64,000 nt of DNA from UBA6918 sp040754425 (GTDB lineage Bacteria > Pseudomonadota > Gammaproteobacteria > Burkholderiales > Thiobacillaceae), in the NCBI GenBank assembly GCA_040754425.1, contig JBFMCR010000037.1, forward strand, positions 62,001-126,000. The letters run 5' to 3'. The notes under the pieces are model-generated. The model saw nothing but the letters and a program-made list of their open reading frames with translations. It ran no database searches and had not been told where the DNA came from. Below, piece by piece: positions 28,893 to 37,768 of the stretch (position 1 is the stretch's first letter; each line of letters starts with the position of its first letter). Both the position numbers and the translations under genes were made by a program.

Positions 28893-29459
28893 CTAGCGCG
28901 CGCCGCTTTTCAGCAGCACGATGGCGGCGCCGCTGCCGCCGTCGGCGGGGCGCGCCTGGCAGAAGGCCAGCACGTCTTCGCGCTGGGTGAGCCAGTGGCG
29001 CAGTTTGTGTTTCAGTACGGGTTCGCGGTTTTTCGAGCGCAGGCCCTTGCCGTGCACGATGCGCACGCAGCGGATGTCGCGGCGCGCGCAGGCGGCCAGG
29101 AATTCGGCCAGGGCAAGGCGCGCCTCGTCACTGCGCAGGCCGTGCAGGTCGAGTTCGGCCCGGATGACCCAGCCGCCGCGCCTGAGCTTGCGCAGGGCGG
29201 CGGCTGGCACGCCGGGACGGGCGAAGAACAGCTCCTCGCCGCTCTCGATCGTATCCCGGCCGGCCTGGTCGGGGATGTCCCAGGGATCAGCCAGAGAATC
29301 GATCAATACCTGTTTTTCGTCACGCAGCCGCTGCAAGGGAACTGGCTTGACGCGCGGGCGCGGCAGGGCTGCGCGGTTGGCGGGCGGCAGGGCGACCGCG
29401 TCCGCCACCTCCTGCCGGAAGAGCTTGAATTCTTCCTGACCGGAGTTGGGTTTGGCCAT
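28893..29459 (-). CDS. Smr-domain protein (putative DNA/RNA endonuclease)
   Basis: 188 residues. The N-terminal half is charged and poorly conserved (KLFRQEVADAV...LADPWD). The C-terminal half is a complete Smr domain: ELDLHGLRSDEARLALAEF, VRIVHGKGLRSK, then PVLKHKLRHWL and a glycine-rich GGSGAAIVLLK end. Stand-alone Smr proteins of this size are common in betaproteobacteria and some nick DNA or cleave RNA. The start ATG overlaps the trxB stop (TGATG), so expression is coupled to thioredoxin reductase. Confidence 0.92.
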   Translation of the reverse strand: MAKPNSGQEEFKLFRQEVADAVALPPANRAALPRPRVKPVPLQRLRDEKQVLIDSLADPWDIPDQAGRDTIESGEELFFARPGVPAAALRKLRRGGWVIRAELDLHGLRSDEARLALAEFLAACARRDIRCVRIVHGKGLRSKNREPVLKHKLRHWLTQREDVLAFCQARPADGGSGAAIVLLKSGAR

Positions 29460-30415
29460 CAGGCCAGGCCGAGGCTGTCCAGGTAGCGCTCGGCGTCGAG
29501 CGCGGCCATGCAGCCGGAAGCCGCGCTGGTCACCGCCTGCTTGTAGATGTGGTCCTGCACGTCGCCGGCCGCGAACACGCCGGGGATGCTGGTGGCGGTG
29601 GCGTTGCCGGCGCGGCCGCTTTTGGTGACGATGTAGCCGTGATCGAGCTCGAGCTGGCCCTGGAACAAATCGGTGTTGGGCTTGTGGCCGATGGCGATGA
29701 AGATGCCGGTCAGTGCGATGTCCTCGGTGACGCCGGTTTCGACATGCCTGATGCGCATGCCGGTCACGCCGGAGTCGTTGCCCAGCACCTCGTCCAGCAC
29801 GTGGTAAAGCTTGAGGGTGATCTTGCCTTCCTTCACCTTTTCCATGAGGTGGTCGACCATGATCTTCTCGGCCTTGAACTTGTCGCGGCGGTGCACGAGC
29901 GTCACGTGGTTGGCGATGTTGGCCAGATACAGCGCCTCTTCCACGGCGGTGTTGCCGCCGCCGATCACGGCCACGTTCTGGTTGCGGTAGAAGAAGCCGT
30001 CGCAGGTGGCGCAGCCCGATACGCCCTTGCCCATGAAGGCCTGTTCCGACGGCAGGCCGAGGTACATGGCCGAGGCGCCGGTGGCGATGATGAGCGCGTC
30101 GCAGGTGTAGGTGCCGGCGTCGCCGACGAGGGTGATGGGCTTTTCCGTCAGCCTGGCGGTGTGGATGGTGTCGAAAATGATCTCGGTCTCGAAGCGCGTG
30201 GCATGGGCCTCGAAGCGCTGCATCAGCTCGGGGCCCTGCACGCCGTTGGCGTCGGCCGGCCAGTTGTCCACGTCGGTGGTGGTCATCAGCTGGCCGCCCT
30301 GCTGCATGCCGGTGATCAGCACGGGTTTCAGGTTGGCGCGGGCGGCGTAGATGGCGGCGGTGTAGCCTGCGGGTCCGGAACCGAGGATGAGGAGTTTGGC
30401 GTGCTTGGTCGTCAT
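29459..30415 (-). CDS. trxB: Thioredoxin reductase
   Basis: This FAD/NADPH flavoenzyme reduces thioredoxin. It has 318 residues from the ATG at 30415, chosen because MTTKHAKLLILGSGPAG matches the family N-terminus; a TTG six codons upstream is possible. FAD motif GSGPAG is at about 12-17. The redox CATC pair is in GVSGCATCDGFF at about 134-137, the NADPH motif is GGGNTAVEEA, and the C-terminal FAD site is GVFAAGDVQD. It is divergent from ftsK and coupled to the Smr gene. Confidence 0.97.
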   Translation of the reverse strand: MTTKHAKLLILGSGPAGYTAAIYAARANLKPVLITGMQQGGQLMTTTDVDNWPADANGVQGPELMQRFEAHATRFETEIIFDTIHTARLTEKPITLVGDAGTYTCDALIIATGASAMYLGLPSEQAFMGKGVSGCATCDGFFYRNQNVAVIGGGNTAVEEALYLANIANHVTLVHRRDKFKAEKIMVDHLMEKVKEGKITLKLYHVLDEVLGNDSGVTGMRIRHVETGVTEDIALTGIFIAIGHKPNTDLFQGQLELDHGYIVTKSGRAGNATATSIPGVFAAGDVQDHIYKQAVTSAASGCMAALDAERYLDSLGLA

Positions 30416-30497
30416 GATTGGTGTTTTTCCCAAATTGATGAGTCAGTGTGACAGGGCGGATTCTATCAAGTTCGGAGCCGAGCCTTGATGTCGCTTA

Positions 30498-30503
30498 TAT
30501 AAT
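30498..30503 (+). promoter_or_regulatory. Consensus -10 element upstream of ftsK
   Basis: tataat lies 27 bp before the ftsK ATG in the 114-bp trxB-ftsK divergent spacer. A clear -35 at standard spacing is not evident. Confidence 0.45.
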
Positions 30504-30529
30504 GGCGCATTCACGGTATTAAAAGAGCC

Positions 30530-32818
30530 ATGTCGCAGGCCAAACGCCATTCTCGTCCCCGAACCGCCGAGCCGCTGCCGCCGCGCATGCTGAAGCTGCT
30601 GCGCGAGGCGCGCGCCATCGCCGTGCTGGCGGCCGCGCTGTTTTTCGCCGCCATGCTGGCAACCCACAGCATGGACGACCGGGGCTTTTTCACCACCGGC
30701 GCGGAAGGCTCGCAGCCGGCCAATCTCGCCGGCAGTCTGGGCGCTTGGATTTCCGACCTGGCGCTGGGGCTGCTGGGTTATTCGGCCTGGTGGCTGGTGG
30801 TGCTGGCCATCGGTTATGCGGTATGGGTGTTCCGCCACCTGGAAGAAGAGCCGCTGGCCGGCCGCCGCCAGCTGTGGGTGGGACTGGCCGGCTTTGTCCT
30901 GCTGCTGCTGTCTTCCAGCGCGATGGAGTACGTGCGCCTGTGGTCGCTAAAGGATCTTCCGCACGGCGCGGGCGGCATATTCGGCCAGGGCATCGGCGGG
31001 GCGATGCTGTCGGTCACGGGATTCACCGGCAGCACACTGCTGCTGCTGATCGCCATGGGCATCGGCTTTAGCCTGTATACCGGCCTGTCCTGGCTGCGCA
31101 TCGCCGAAACCATAGGCGAATGGCTAGAGCGCGCCTGGCGGGCGGCCGTCGGCTACGTCCAGCGCAAGCGCGACGAACGCATCGGCCAGGCCGCGCTGCA
31201 AAAGCGCGAAATCGTGGTGGCCGAGGAAAAGAAGAAGCTCGAAGACGCCCGTCCCATCCGCATCGAGCCGGTGGTGACCGAAGTGCCGAAATCGCCGCGC
31301 ATCGAGCAGGAAAAGCAGACCCCGCTGTTCCGCGAACTGCCCGACTCGCCCTTGCCGCCCCTGCATCTTTTGGACGAGGCCGCCGAGGCCGGCGAGCCGG
31401 TGAGCAAGGAAGCGCTGGAATTCACCTCGCTCATGATCGAGCGCAAGCTCAAGGAATTCGGCGTGGAGGTGAAAGTGGTGTCGGCCTCGCCCGGCCCGGT
31501 CATCACGCGCTACGAAATCGAGCCGGCGGTGGGCGTGAAGGGCAGCCAGATCGTCAATCTTTCCAAGGACCTCGCGCGCACCCTGTCGGTGGTGAGCATC
31601 CGCGTGGTCGAGGCCATTCCCGGCAAGCACACCATGGGCCTGGAAATTCCCAATCCCACGCGCCAGACCGTGCATTTGTCCGAAATCCTCGGTTCCCGCG
31701 TCTATCACGACATGGCGAGCCCCCTGACCGTGGCGCTGGGCAAGGACATCGCCGGCAACCCGGTGGTGGCGGATCTGGCCAGGATGCCGCACCTTCTGGT
31801 GGCCGGCACCACCGGCTCGGGCAAGTCGGTCGGCATCAACGCCATGATCCTGTCCCTGATCTACAAGTCCGGTCCCGACACCGTGCGCCTCATCATGGTC
31901 GACCCCAAGATGCTGGAACTCTCCGTCTACGAGGGCATTCCGCACCTCTTGGCGCCGGTGGTCACCGACATGCGCCAGGCCGCCGCCGCGCTCAACTGGT
32001 GCGTGGGCGAGATGGACCGCCGCTACAAGCTGATGTCCGCGCTGGGCGTGCGCAACCTCGCCGGCTACAACCAGAAGCTGCGCGAGGCGAAGAAGGCCGG
32101 CAAGCCGCTCATCCATCCTTTCAGCCTCACCCCCGACAACCCTGAGCCGCTGGAGTCCTTGCCGCACATCGTGGTGGTGATCGACGAGCTCGCGGACCTC
32201 ATGATGGTGGTGGGCAAGAAAGTCGAGGAACTCATCGCGCGGCTGGCGCAAAAGGCGCGTGCCGCCGGCATCCATCTCATCCTCGCCACCCAGCGCCCTT
32301 CGGTCGACGTCATCACCGGCCTCATCAAGGCCAACATCCCCACGCGCATCGCCTTCCAGGTCTCATCCAAGATCGACTCGCGCACCATCCTCGACCAGAT
32401 GGGTGCCGAGGCGCTGCTGGGGCAGGGCGACATGCTCTACCTGCCGCCCGGCATCGGCCTGCCCAGCCGTGTGCACGGCGCCTTCGTCTCCGACGGCGAA
32501 GTGCATCGCGTGGTGGATTACCTCAAGGCCCTGGGCGAACCGGAATACGTCGAGGGCATCCTGGAAAGCCCCGAGGAATCCGGCGAGGGATTGGAAGGCG
32601 AGGGCGGAGCCGACGCCGAATCCGACCCGCTCTACGACCAGGCCGTGGCCATCGTGGTCAAGACCCGCCGCGCCTCCATCTCCGCCGTGCAGCGCCATCT
32701 GCGCATCGGCTACAACCGCGCCGCGCGCATGATCGAGGCCATGGAAAAAGCCGGGCTGGTTTCCGCCATGCAGCCCAACGGCAACCGCGAAGTCATCGCC
32801 CCCAAGCCGGAGAACTAA
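30530..32818 (+). CDS. ftsK: DNA translocase FtsK
   Basis: 762 residues, the compact betaproteobacterial form. The N-terminal region has four hydrophobic helices (about 20-190) that anchor it at the division septum. A short linker follows, then the RecA-like motor: Walker A GTTGSGKSVG at about 425, Walker B HIVVVIDELADLMMV, and ATQRPSVDVITGLIKANIPTRIAF-type segments. The C-terminal gamma winged-helix domain (RASISAVQRHLRIGYNRAAR) reads KOPS sequences. The normal downstream partner lolA is displaced by a small two-gene insertion. Confidence 0.97.
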   Translation: MSQAKRHSRPRTAEPLPPRMLKLLREARAIAVLAAALFFAAMLATHSMDDRGFFTTGAEGSQPANLAGSLGAWISDLALGLLGYSAWWLVVLAIGYAVWVFRHLEEEPLAGRRQLWVGLAGFVLLLLSSSAMEYVRLWSLKDLPHGAGGIFGQGIGGAMLSVTGFTGSTLLLLIAMGIGFSLYTGLSWLRIAETIGEWLERAWRAAVGYVQRKRDERIGQAALQKREIVVAEEKKKLEDARPIRIEPVVTEVPKSPRIEQEKQTPLFRELPDSPLPPLHLLDEAAEAGEPVSKEALEFTSLMIERKLKEFGVEVKVVSASPGPVITRYEIEPAVGVKGSQIVNLSKDLARTLSVVSIRVVEAIPGKHTMGLEIPNPTRQTVHLSEILGSRVYHDMASPLTVALGKDIAGNPVVADLARMPHLLVAGTTGSGKSVGINAMILSLIYKSGPDTVRLIMVDPKMLELSVYEGIPHLLAPVVTDMRQAAAALNWCVGEMDRRYKLMSALGVRNLAGYNQKLREAKKAGKPLIHPFSLTPDNPEPLESLPHIVVVIDELADLMMVVGKKVEELIARLAQKARAAGIHLILATQRPSVDVITGLIKANIPTRIAFQVSSKIDSRTILDQMGAEALLGQGDMLYLPPGIGLPSRVHGAFVSDGEVHRVVDYLKALGEPEYVEGILESPEESGEGLEGEGGADAESDPLYDQAVAIVVKTRRASISAVQRHLRIGYNRAARMIEAMEKAGLVSAMQPNGNREVIAPKPEN

Positions 32819-32853
32819 AACAAGCCGTAATCGGCAATTCGGAAAGAATGGAT

Positions 32854-33114
32854 ATGCCCATCATCAGCCGCTTTTTCGGCATCATCATTCGCATGTTCTT
32901 CAATGAATACGCTCCGCCGCATTTTCATGCCGAGTACGCGGAATATCGTGCCGTGGTCGACATCCGCACGCTGGAAGTCATCGAAGGCAAGCTGCCGCGT
33001 CGTGCACTGGAACTGGTCCTTGACTGGGCGGAGTTGCATAGGAATGAATTGATGAAGGACTGGGACTTGTGCCAGCAACACCAGCAGCCTGCTGAAATTG
33101 CTCCTCTGGAGTAA
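32854..33114 (+). CDS. DUF4160 protein of a putative two-gene module
   Basis: 86 residues from the ATG at 32854, which has ggaaaga about 7 bases upstream; an ATG two codons earlier is too close to that site. The DUF4160 pattern is clear: PIISRFFGIIIRMFFNEY, then PPHFHAEY, RAVVDIRTLEVIEGKLP, and a helical ALELVLDWAELHRNELMKDW end. The family is regularly found directly before DUF2442 genes, as here, and is often suspected to be a toxin-antitoxin-type module. No activity is established. Confidence 0.85.
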   Translation: MPIISRFFGIIIRMFFNEYAPPHFHAEYAEYRAVVDIRTLEVIEGKLPRRALELVLDWAELHRNELMKDWDLCQQHQQPAEIAPLE

Positions 33115-33124
33115 GGAGACGATT

Positions 33125-33379
33125 GTGGACTGGGATGTCGTGGAAGCCCGGGTCGTCGAGCCCGGATGCTTCCATGTGAAGTTTGCCGATGGCGTGGAAG
33201 GCAGGGTTCGCTTTGCGCCCAGCGCATACCGAGGGGTCTTTGAGAAGTTGCGGGACCCGGAGGAATTCAGCAAGCTGTATGTTAACGGCTACTTTGTCAC
33301 ATGGCCGGGCGATCTTGATCTGGCGCCCGATGCCATGCACCAGCACATCAAGGAATCCGGCGAGTGGGTGTTGCGGTAA
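33125..33379 (+). CDS. DUF2442 protein of a putative two-gene module
   Basis: 84 residues from a GTG at 33125, which has aaggag six bases upstream; a TTG farther upstream overlaps the DUF4160 gene and lacks a ribosome site. The DUF2442 pattern is WDVVEARVVEPGCFHVKFADGVEGRV, then LRDPEEFSKLYV and VTWPGDLDLAPDAMHQHI. It starts 10 bp after the DUF4160 stop and ends 29 bp before the lolA ATG. The pair appears inserted into the ftsK-lolA junction. Confidence 0.85.
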   Translation: MDWDVVEARVVEPGCFHVKFADGVEGRVRFAPSAYRGVFEKLRDPEEFSKLYVNGYFVTWPGDLDLAPDAMHQHIKESGEWVLR

Positions 33380-33408
33380 ACAATCCATCAAACCATGCGG
33401 CCTCAATA

Positions 33409-34029
33409 ATGAATTTTCTCAGTCCAAGAAATGCTTTATTCCTTTTGCTTTGTTATACCGCTCCGGCAGCTGCCGGCGGCGTGGACGCGCTCAAGGCCTT
33501 CATCAATGACACCCGCACCGCCAGGGCCGATTTCAGCCAGACCGTGCTCGACCAGAACGGCAGGGTGCGGCAGAAATCCGAAGGCACGCTCGCCTTCTCG
33601 CGTCCGGGCAGGTTCCGCTGGGTTTACCGAAAGCCCTACGAGCAGCTCATCGTGGGTGACGGCACCAGACTGTGGATCTATGACGCCGACCTCGAACAGG
33701 TCACGGTGAGGCAGATGGGTGACGCGCTCGGTTCCAGCCCCGCCGCGCTTTTGGCCGGCAGCAACGAGATCGAGAAATTTTTCATCCTCAGGGACGCCGG
33801 ATCGAGCGAAGGCCTGGAATGGCTGGAAGCAAGGCCGAAGGACAAGGAAAGCACCTTCGAGAGCGTGCGCATGGGCTTTGCCGGCAACACCCTGGCCGCG
33901 ATGGAACTGAAGGACGCCTTCGGCCAGACCACGCTCCTGAAGTTTTCCGGCATGGTGAAGAACCCGGCGCTGAATGCCGATGACTTCAAGTTCACGCCGC
34001 CCAGGGGCGCAGACGTCATTACCGATTGA
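33409..34029 (+). CDS. lolA: Outer-membrane lipoprotein carrier protein
   Basis: LolA (206 residues) ferries lipoproteins across the periplasm from LolCDE to LolB. I place the start at the ATG at 33409, which begins a normal Sec signal (LFLLLCYTAPAAAGG, cleavage after AAA). The mature protein has TRTARADFSQTVLDQNGRV, the RPGRFRWVYRKPYEQLIVGDG strand pair typical of LolA, and a TLLKFSGMVKNPALN end. It usually sits between ftsK and rarA; here other genes intervene on both sides. Confidence 0.93.
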   Translation: MNFLSPRNALFLLLCYTAPAAAGGVDALKAFINDTRTARADFSQTVLDQNGRVRQKSEGTLAFSRPGRFRWVYRKPYEQLIVGDGTRLWIYDADLEQVTVRQMGDALGSSPAALLAGSNEIEKFFILRDAGSSEGLEWLEARPKDKESTFESVRMGFAGNTLAAMELKDAFGQTTLLKFSGMVKNPALNADDFKFTPPRGADVITD

Positions 34030-34093
34030 AGCTCTGAAAACCCGGCCACAGGGTGCACAGAGGTCATAGAGAAAATCTAATAAAGGAGGCCCC

Positions 34094-35962
34094 GTGGCAA
34101 CCGACATTCAAGCTCTCGACCTGCGCCGTGTCCTCGACGCTTCGCCCAGCCTGATCTTCCTGCACGACAGGGAGTTTCGTCTCGTTCTGGCCAACCGCGC
34201 CTATCTGGAGCGGGCCGGTGTAACCGAGGCGGAGGCCCTGGGCCGCCCCTACTGGGAGGTATTTCCCAAGGGTGAGGGCCCTCTGGCCTCCTGCCTCCAT
34301 GCCCTCGAAAATGCAGAAGAGGAAGATGAAAAAGAAGAAGTGCACCTGCCCGGCGGCGAGGTCTTCCTGTCCCGTAGCGCGGCCGTGCTCGACTCGGCAG
34401 GCCGCTACCTCTACAGCCGCCACGACCTGAGCGACATCACCGACCTCGACCGGACGCGTGTCGCCCTCGCCGAATCGGGGACCGCCCTGCAAACAATCTT
34501 CGACCATGCCGCCGACGGCTTCCTGGTGGCAAGGGCGAGCGACCGGCGCTTCGTCCTCGGCAACCGGCGCATGGTCGAGATGCTCGGCTACGGCCCCGAG
34601 GAATTTCCCGGGCTTGGCGTGATGGACATCCATCCGGAGGCGGAGCTTCCGCACGTCATCGAGCAGTTCGAACGCCAGCGGCGCGGCGAGGTCGGCGTGG
34701 TCACGCTGCCGGTGAAGCGCAAGGACGGCAGCATCTTTCCCGCCGACATCTCGGCCGCCCCCCTCCTGCTGAACGGGGGGGAATGCATGATGGGCATTTT
34801 CCGGGACGTCACCGAACAGCACCAGGCGCGGCGGCGCATCGAGTGCCTCGGCCGGATGTACCGCACCATCTCGCTCTGCAACCAGGCTCTGGTGCGCGCC
34901 ACGGACGAACTGGAACTCTGTCGCGAGACGTGCCGCGTGCTGGTGGACGAGGGCGGCTTCCGCTCGGCCTGCGTGATGTACGGCGCCGGCCCCGCCCAGG
35001 CGCAGGCGGTGGCCTGGGCGGGGCTGAGCGAGGAAGAGGCGCGCTTGGTAGCGACCTACGGCGCCGCCCGCGCGGAGGAGATCGGGCGGGCACTCGATGG
35101 CGAGGCGCAGGCCGACACCAACAACGATCTCGCCCAAACCCCCGTCCTGGCGGAAGGCGCCGCGCGGCTGGGCGTGGCGGCCGACGCGGTGCTGCCCCTC
35201 GCCGTGAACGGCAAGCGCCTCGGCGTCCTCTGGGTGGGCAGCGGGAAGGCCGGCGTCTTCGACGAGGAATTGGTGATGCTTCTGAAAGAACTGGCTGGCG
35301 ACCTCAGCTTCGGCATCGCCAATCTGCGCACGCGCGCCGAGCGCCTGATCGTCCAGGAAAAGCTCGACGCCAGCCTGGATCACACGGTGGCCGCCATCGC
35401 CAGCCTGGTGGAGTTGCGTGACCCCTACACCGCCGGCCACCAGCGGCGGGTGGCAGATCTGGCCTGCGCCATCGCGCGGGACATGGGGCTGGATGAGGAC
35501 CGCATCCTGGGCCTGCACATGGCAGGCGTCGTCCACGACATCGGCAAGATTCACGTCCCGGCGGAAATCCTCACCAGCCCCGGCAAGCTGACCGATGCCG
35601 AGTTCGAGATCATCAAGACCCACCCCAAGGGCGGTTACGAGATCCTCAAGGGCATCGACTTCCCCTGGCCGGTGGCCGACATCGTTCTGCAGCACCACGA
35701 AAAGCTGGACGGCTCCGGCTATCCGCAGGGACTCAAGGGGGAGGAAATCCTGCTGGAGGCGCGAATCCTGTGCGTGGCCGACGTGGTCGAGGCGATGTCC
35801 TCGCACCGGCCCTACCGCCCGGGCTTCGGCGTCTTCCCGGCGCTTCAGGAGATTTCGCGCAACAAGGGCAGGCTCTACGATGCGGCGGCGGTCGAGGCCT
35901 GCCTGCGGCTGTTTCTGGAAAAGAATTACAGCCTGGAAGCCAACCGGACGCTGCCGGCGTGA
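34094..35962 (+). CDS. PAS-PAS-GAF-HD-GYP signalling protein
   Basis: 622 residues, cytoplasmic (no signal or membrane helix). Domains in order: PAS (about 8-120, PSLIFLHDREFRLVLANRAY), second PAS with PAC (about 130-250, VKRKDGSIFPADIS), GAF (about 270-420), and HD-GYP (about 425-600). The HD-GYP domain shows GHQRRV, the HD pair in VVHDIGKIHVP (about 480) and HHEKLDGSGYPQGL, so it should be an active cyclic-di-GMP phosphodiesterase. It probably senses a small ligand or redox cue. It lies between lolA and rarA, genes usually adjacent, so it is an insertion in that block. Confidence 0.92.
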   Translation: MATDIQALDLRRVLDASPSLIFLHDREFRLVLANRAYLERAGVTEAEALGRPYWEVFPKGEGPLASCLHALENAEEEDEKEEVHLPGGEVFLSRSAAVLDSAGRYLYSRHDLSDITDLDRTRVALAESGTALQTIFDHAADGFLVARASDRRFVLGNRRMVEMLGYGPEEFPGLGVMDIHPEAELPHVIEQFERQRRGEVGVVTLPVKRKDGSIFPADISAAPLLLNGGECMMGIFRDVTEQHQARRRIECLGRMYRTISLCNQALVRATDELELCRETCRVLVDEGGFRSACVMYGAGPAQAQAVAWAGLSEEEARLVATYGAARAEEIGRALDGEAQADTNNDLAQTPVLAEGAARLGVAADAVLPLAVNGKRLGVLWVGSGKAGVFDEELVMLLKELAGDLSFGIANLRTRAERLIVQEKLDASLDHTVAAIASLVELRDPYTAGHQRRVADLACAIARDMGLDEDRILGLHMAGVVHDIGKIHVPAEILTSPGKLTDAEFEIIKTHPKGGYEILKGIDFPWPVADIVLQHHEKLDGSGYPQGLKGEEILLEARILCVADVVEAMSSHRPYRPGFGVFPALQEISRNKGRLYDAAAVEACLRLFLEKNYSLEANRTLPA

Positions 35963-36325
35963 AACAGGCGGCCTGTTTGCCCTCTCGTTCCTTCCCGTCA
36001 TTTCTTTCGGTGGATGCGCCCGCCGTTTTGGGCTTTTTCCGGGGTGGAGGAGCAATCAGACGCCAGATGGGCGCAATGCGGCGAAATGCACTGTGCTTGT
36101 TGCGACCTGCGAAAAGGTAGAATTCCGTATCGAACTATCCAGGTTTGACACACCGAATCCCTGCCCCGCACCGGAATTCACTGAACCAATGAATAAATTT
36201 TTCCTGTTGGGCAGCCTGTTCCTGCTTGCATCCCGGGCCCTCGACTGCCTCAAAAGCAATTCAATGCATGGTGTTCTCTGCGCCTCTCTGCGGACTCTGT
36301 GGCTTGAATCGAGATTTTCAGGGCA
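35963..36325. other. Non-coding interval before rarA
   Basis: About 360 bp without a supportable gene. A 46-codon frame at 36189-36329 begins with a hydrophobic stretch but lacks a ribosome site and ends in a tctgcgcctctctgcgg type repeat common in intergenic DNA. Nothing else was recognised. Confidence 0.5.
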
Positions 36326-37645
36326 ATGAAACCCGGTTCCGCCGACCTCTTCGAATCCGACCCCGTCTACCAGCCGCTGGCCGATCGCCTGCGGCCGCAG
36401 ACGCTGGACGAGGTGGTCGGGCAGGCACACCTCATCGGCCCCGGCAAGCCGCTCAGGGTGGCGTTCGACTCGGGCAAGCTGCATTCCTTCATCCTGTGGG
36501 GGCCGCCCGGCGTGGGCAAGACCACGCTCGCACGCCTCATGGCCGACGCCATGGCGGCGGACTTCATTCCGCTCTCCGCCGTGCTGTCCGGGGTCAAGGA
36601 CATCCGCGAGGCGGTGGTGCGCGCCGAGATCAACCGCGCAAACGGCCGCCACACCATCCTGTTCGTAGACGAAATCCACCGCTTCAACAAGGCACAGCAG
36701 GACGCGCTTCTGCCGCATGTGGAATCCGGCCTGGTGACCTTCATCGGCGCGACTACCGAGAACCCTTCATTCGAAGTCGTCGGTGCGCTGCTCTCGCGCG
36801 CCCAGGTCTATGTGCTGAAATCGCTCACCGCCGAAGACCTGCAGGCGCTGTTCGAACGGGTCAGACAAGCGCTGCCGGACGTGCAGTTCGAAGAAGGCGT
36901 GGTGGATAAGGTGATCGAGTACGCCGACGGCGATGCGCGGCGCTTCCTCAACGATCTCGAACAGCTGGCCGAGGCCGCGCGCTCGGAAAAGACCGCCGTC
37001 ACCCTGGAACTGGCTTCCAACGTACTGGTCCGAGGCACGCGCCGTTTCGACAAGGGCGGCGAGTCCTTCTACGACCAGATTTCCGCGCTGCACAAGAGCG
37101 TGCGCGGCTCCAACCCGGACGCCTCGCTGTACTGGATGGTGCGCATGCTCGACGGCGGCTGCGACCCGCTTTATCTCGCGCGCCGCGTGATCCGCATGGC
37201 CAGCGAGGATGTCGGCCTGGCCGATCCGCGCGCGCTCAGGCTGGCGCTGGACGCGGCCGAGACCTATGAACGCCTGGGCAGCCCGGAAGGCGAACTGGCC
37301 ATTGCCGAGGCCGTGCTCTACATGGCCTGCGCGCCCAAGAGCAATGCGGTGTATGTGGCTTACAATAACGCCCGCCGCTTCGTCTCCGAGGACGGTTCGC
37401 GCGAAGTGCCGATCCACCTGCGCAACGCGCCGACCAAATTGATGAAGGAACTGGGCTACGGCCGCGCCTACCGCTACGCGCACGACGAGCCGGATGCCTA
37501 TGCGGCAGGCGAAACCTATTTGCCGGAAGGCATGCCCGAGCCCAACTGGTACCAGCCCACGCCGAGAGGACTGGAAGGCAAGATCGCGGAACGGCTGGCG
37601 TATTTGAGAAGCCTGGACAAGCAGGCAAGGAAAAAGACTAAGTAG
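36326..37645 (+). CDS. rarA: Replication-associated recombination protein A (MgsA/RarA)
   Basis: This clamp-loader-like AAA+ ATPase acts at stalled replication forks. It has 439 residues. The N-terminal ADRLRPQTLDEVVGQ box is followed by Walker A GPPGVGKTT at about 60, Walker B FVDEIHRFNK at about 112 and sensor GATTENPSFEV. The C-terminal tetramerisation part contains ISALHKSVRGSNPDASLYW and PKSNAVYVAYN. It belongs to the conserved ftsK-lolA-rarA-serS block. Confidence 0.96.
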   Translation: MKPGSADLFESDPVYQPLADRLRPQTLDEVVGQAHLIGPGKPLRVAFDSGKLHSFILWGPPGVGKTTLARLMADAMAADFIPLSAVLSGVKDIREAVVRAEINRANGRHTILFVDEIHRFNKAQQDALLPHVESGLVTFIGATTENPSFEVVGALLSRAQVYVLKSLTAEDLQALFERVRQALPDVQFEEGVVDKVIEYADGDARRFLNDLEQLAEAARSEKTAVTLELASNVLVRGTRRFDKGGESFYDQISALHKSVRGSNPDASLYWMVRMLDGGCDPLYLARRVIRMASEDVGLADPRALRLALDAAETYERLGSPEGELAIAEAVLYMACAPKSNAVYVAYNNARRFVSEDGSREVPIHLRNAPTKLMKELGYGRAYRYAHDEPDAYAAGETYLPEGMPEPNWYQPTPRGLEGKIAERLAYLRSLDKQARKKTK

Positions 37646-37668
37646 GGAACGCAGAGAAAGGCGATAAA

Positions 37669-37737
37669 CAGGGAGGTAAGAGAGGCAAGGGAGGAAAAAT
37701 GTTATTGCCTTCCTCCTTTACCTCCCGTTCCTCCCTG
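37669..37737. repeat. Long purine/pyrimidine inverted repeat, copy 2
   Basis: The left arm (acagggaggtaagagagg then caagggagg) mirrors the right arm (cttcctcctttacctccc then ctccctgt). It is the same family as 28777-28846 and is again preceded by gcgat. It fills the rarA-serS spacer. Confidence 0.75.
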
Positions 37738-37768
37738 TTAAAAGTTTTTCTGGTTTCAGGAACAAATC

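Noticed and set aside
36189..36329. A 46-codon frame starting with a signal-like hydrophobic stretch
   Set aside because: It has no ribosome site, overlaps a tctgcgcctctctgcgg intergenic repeat and runs into the rarA start; likely chance.
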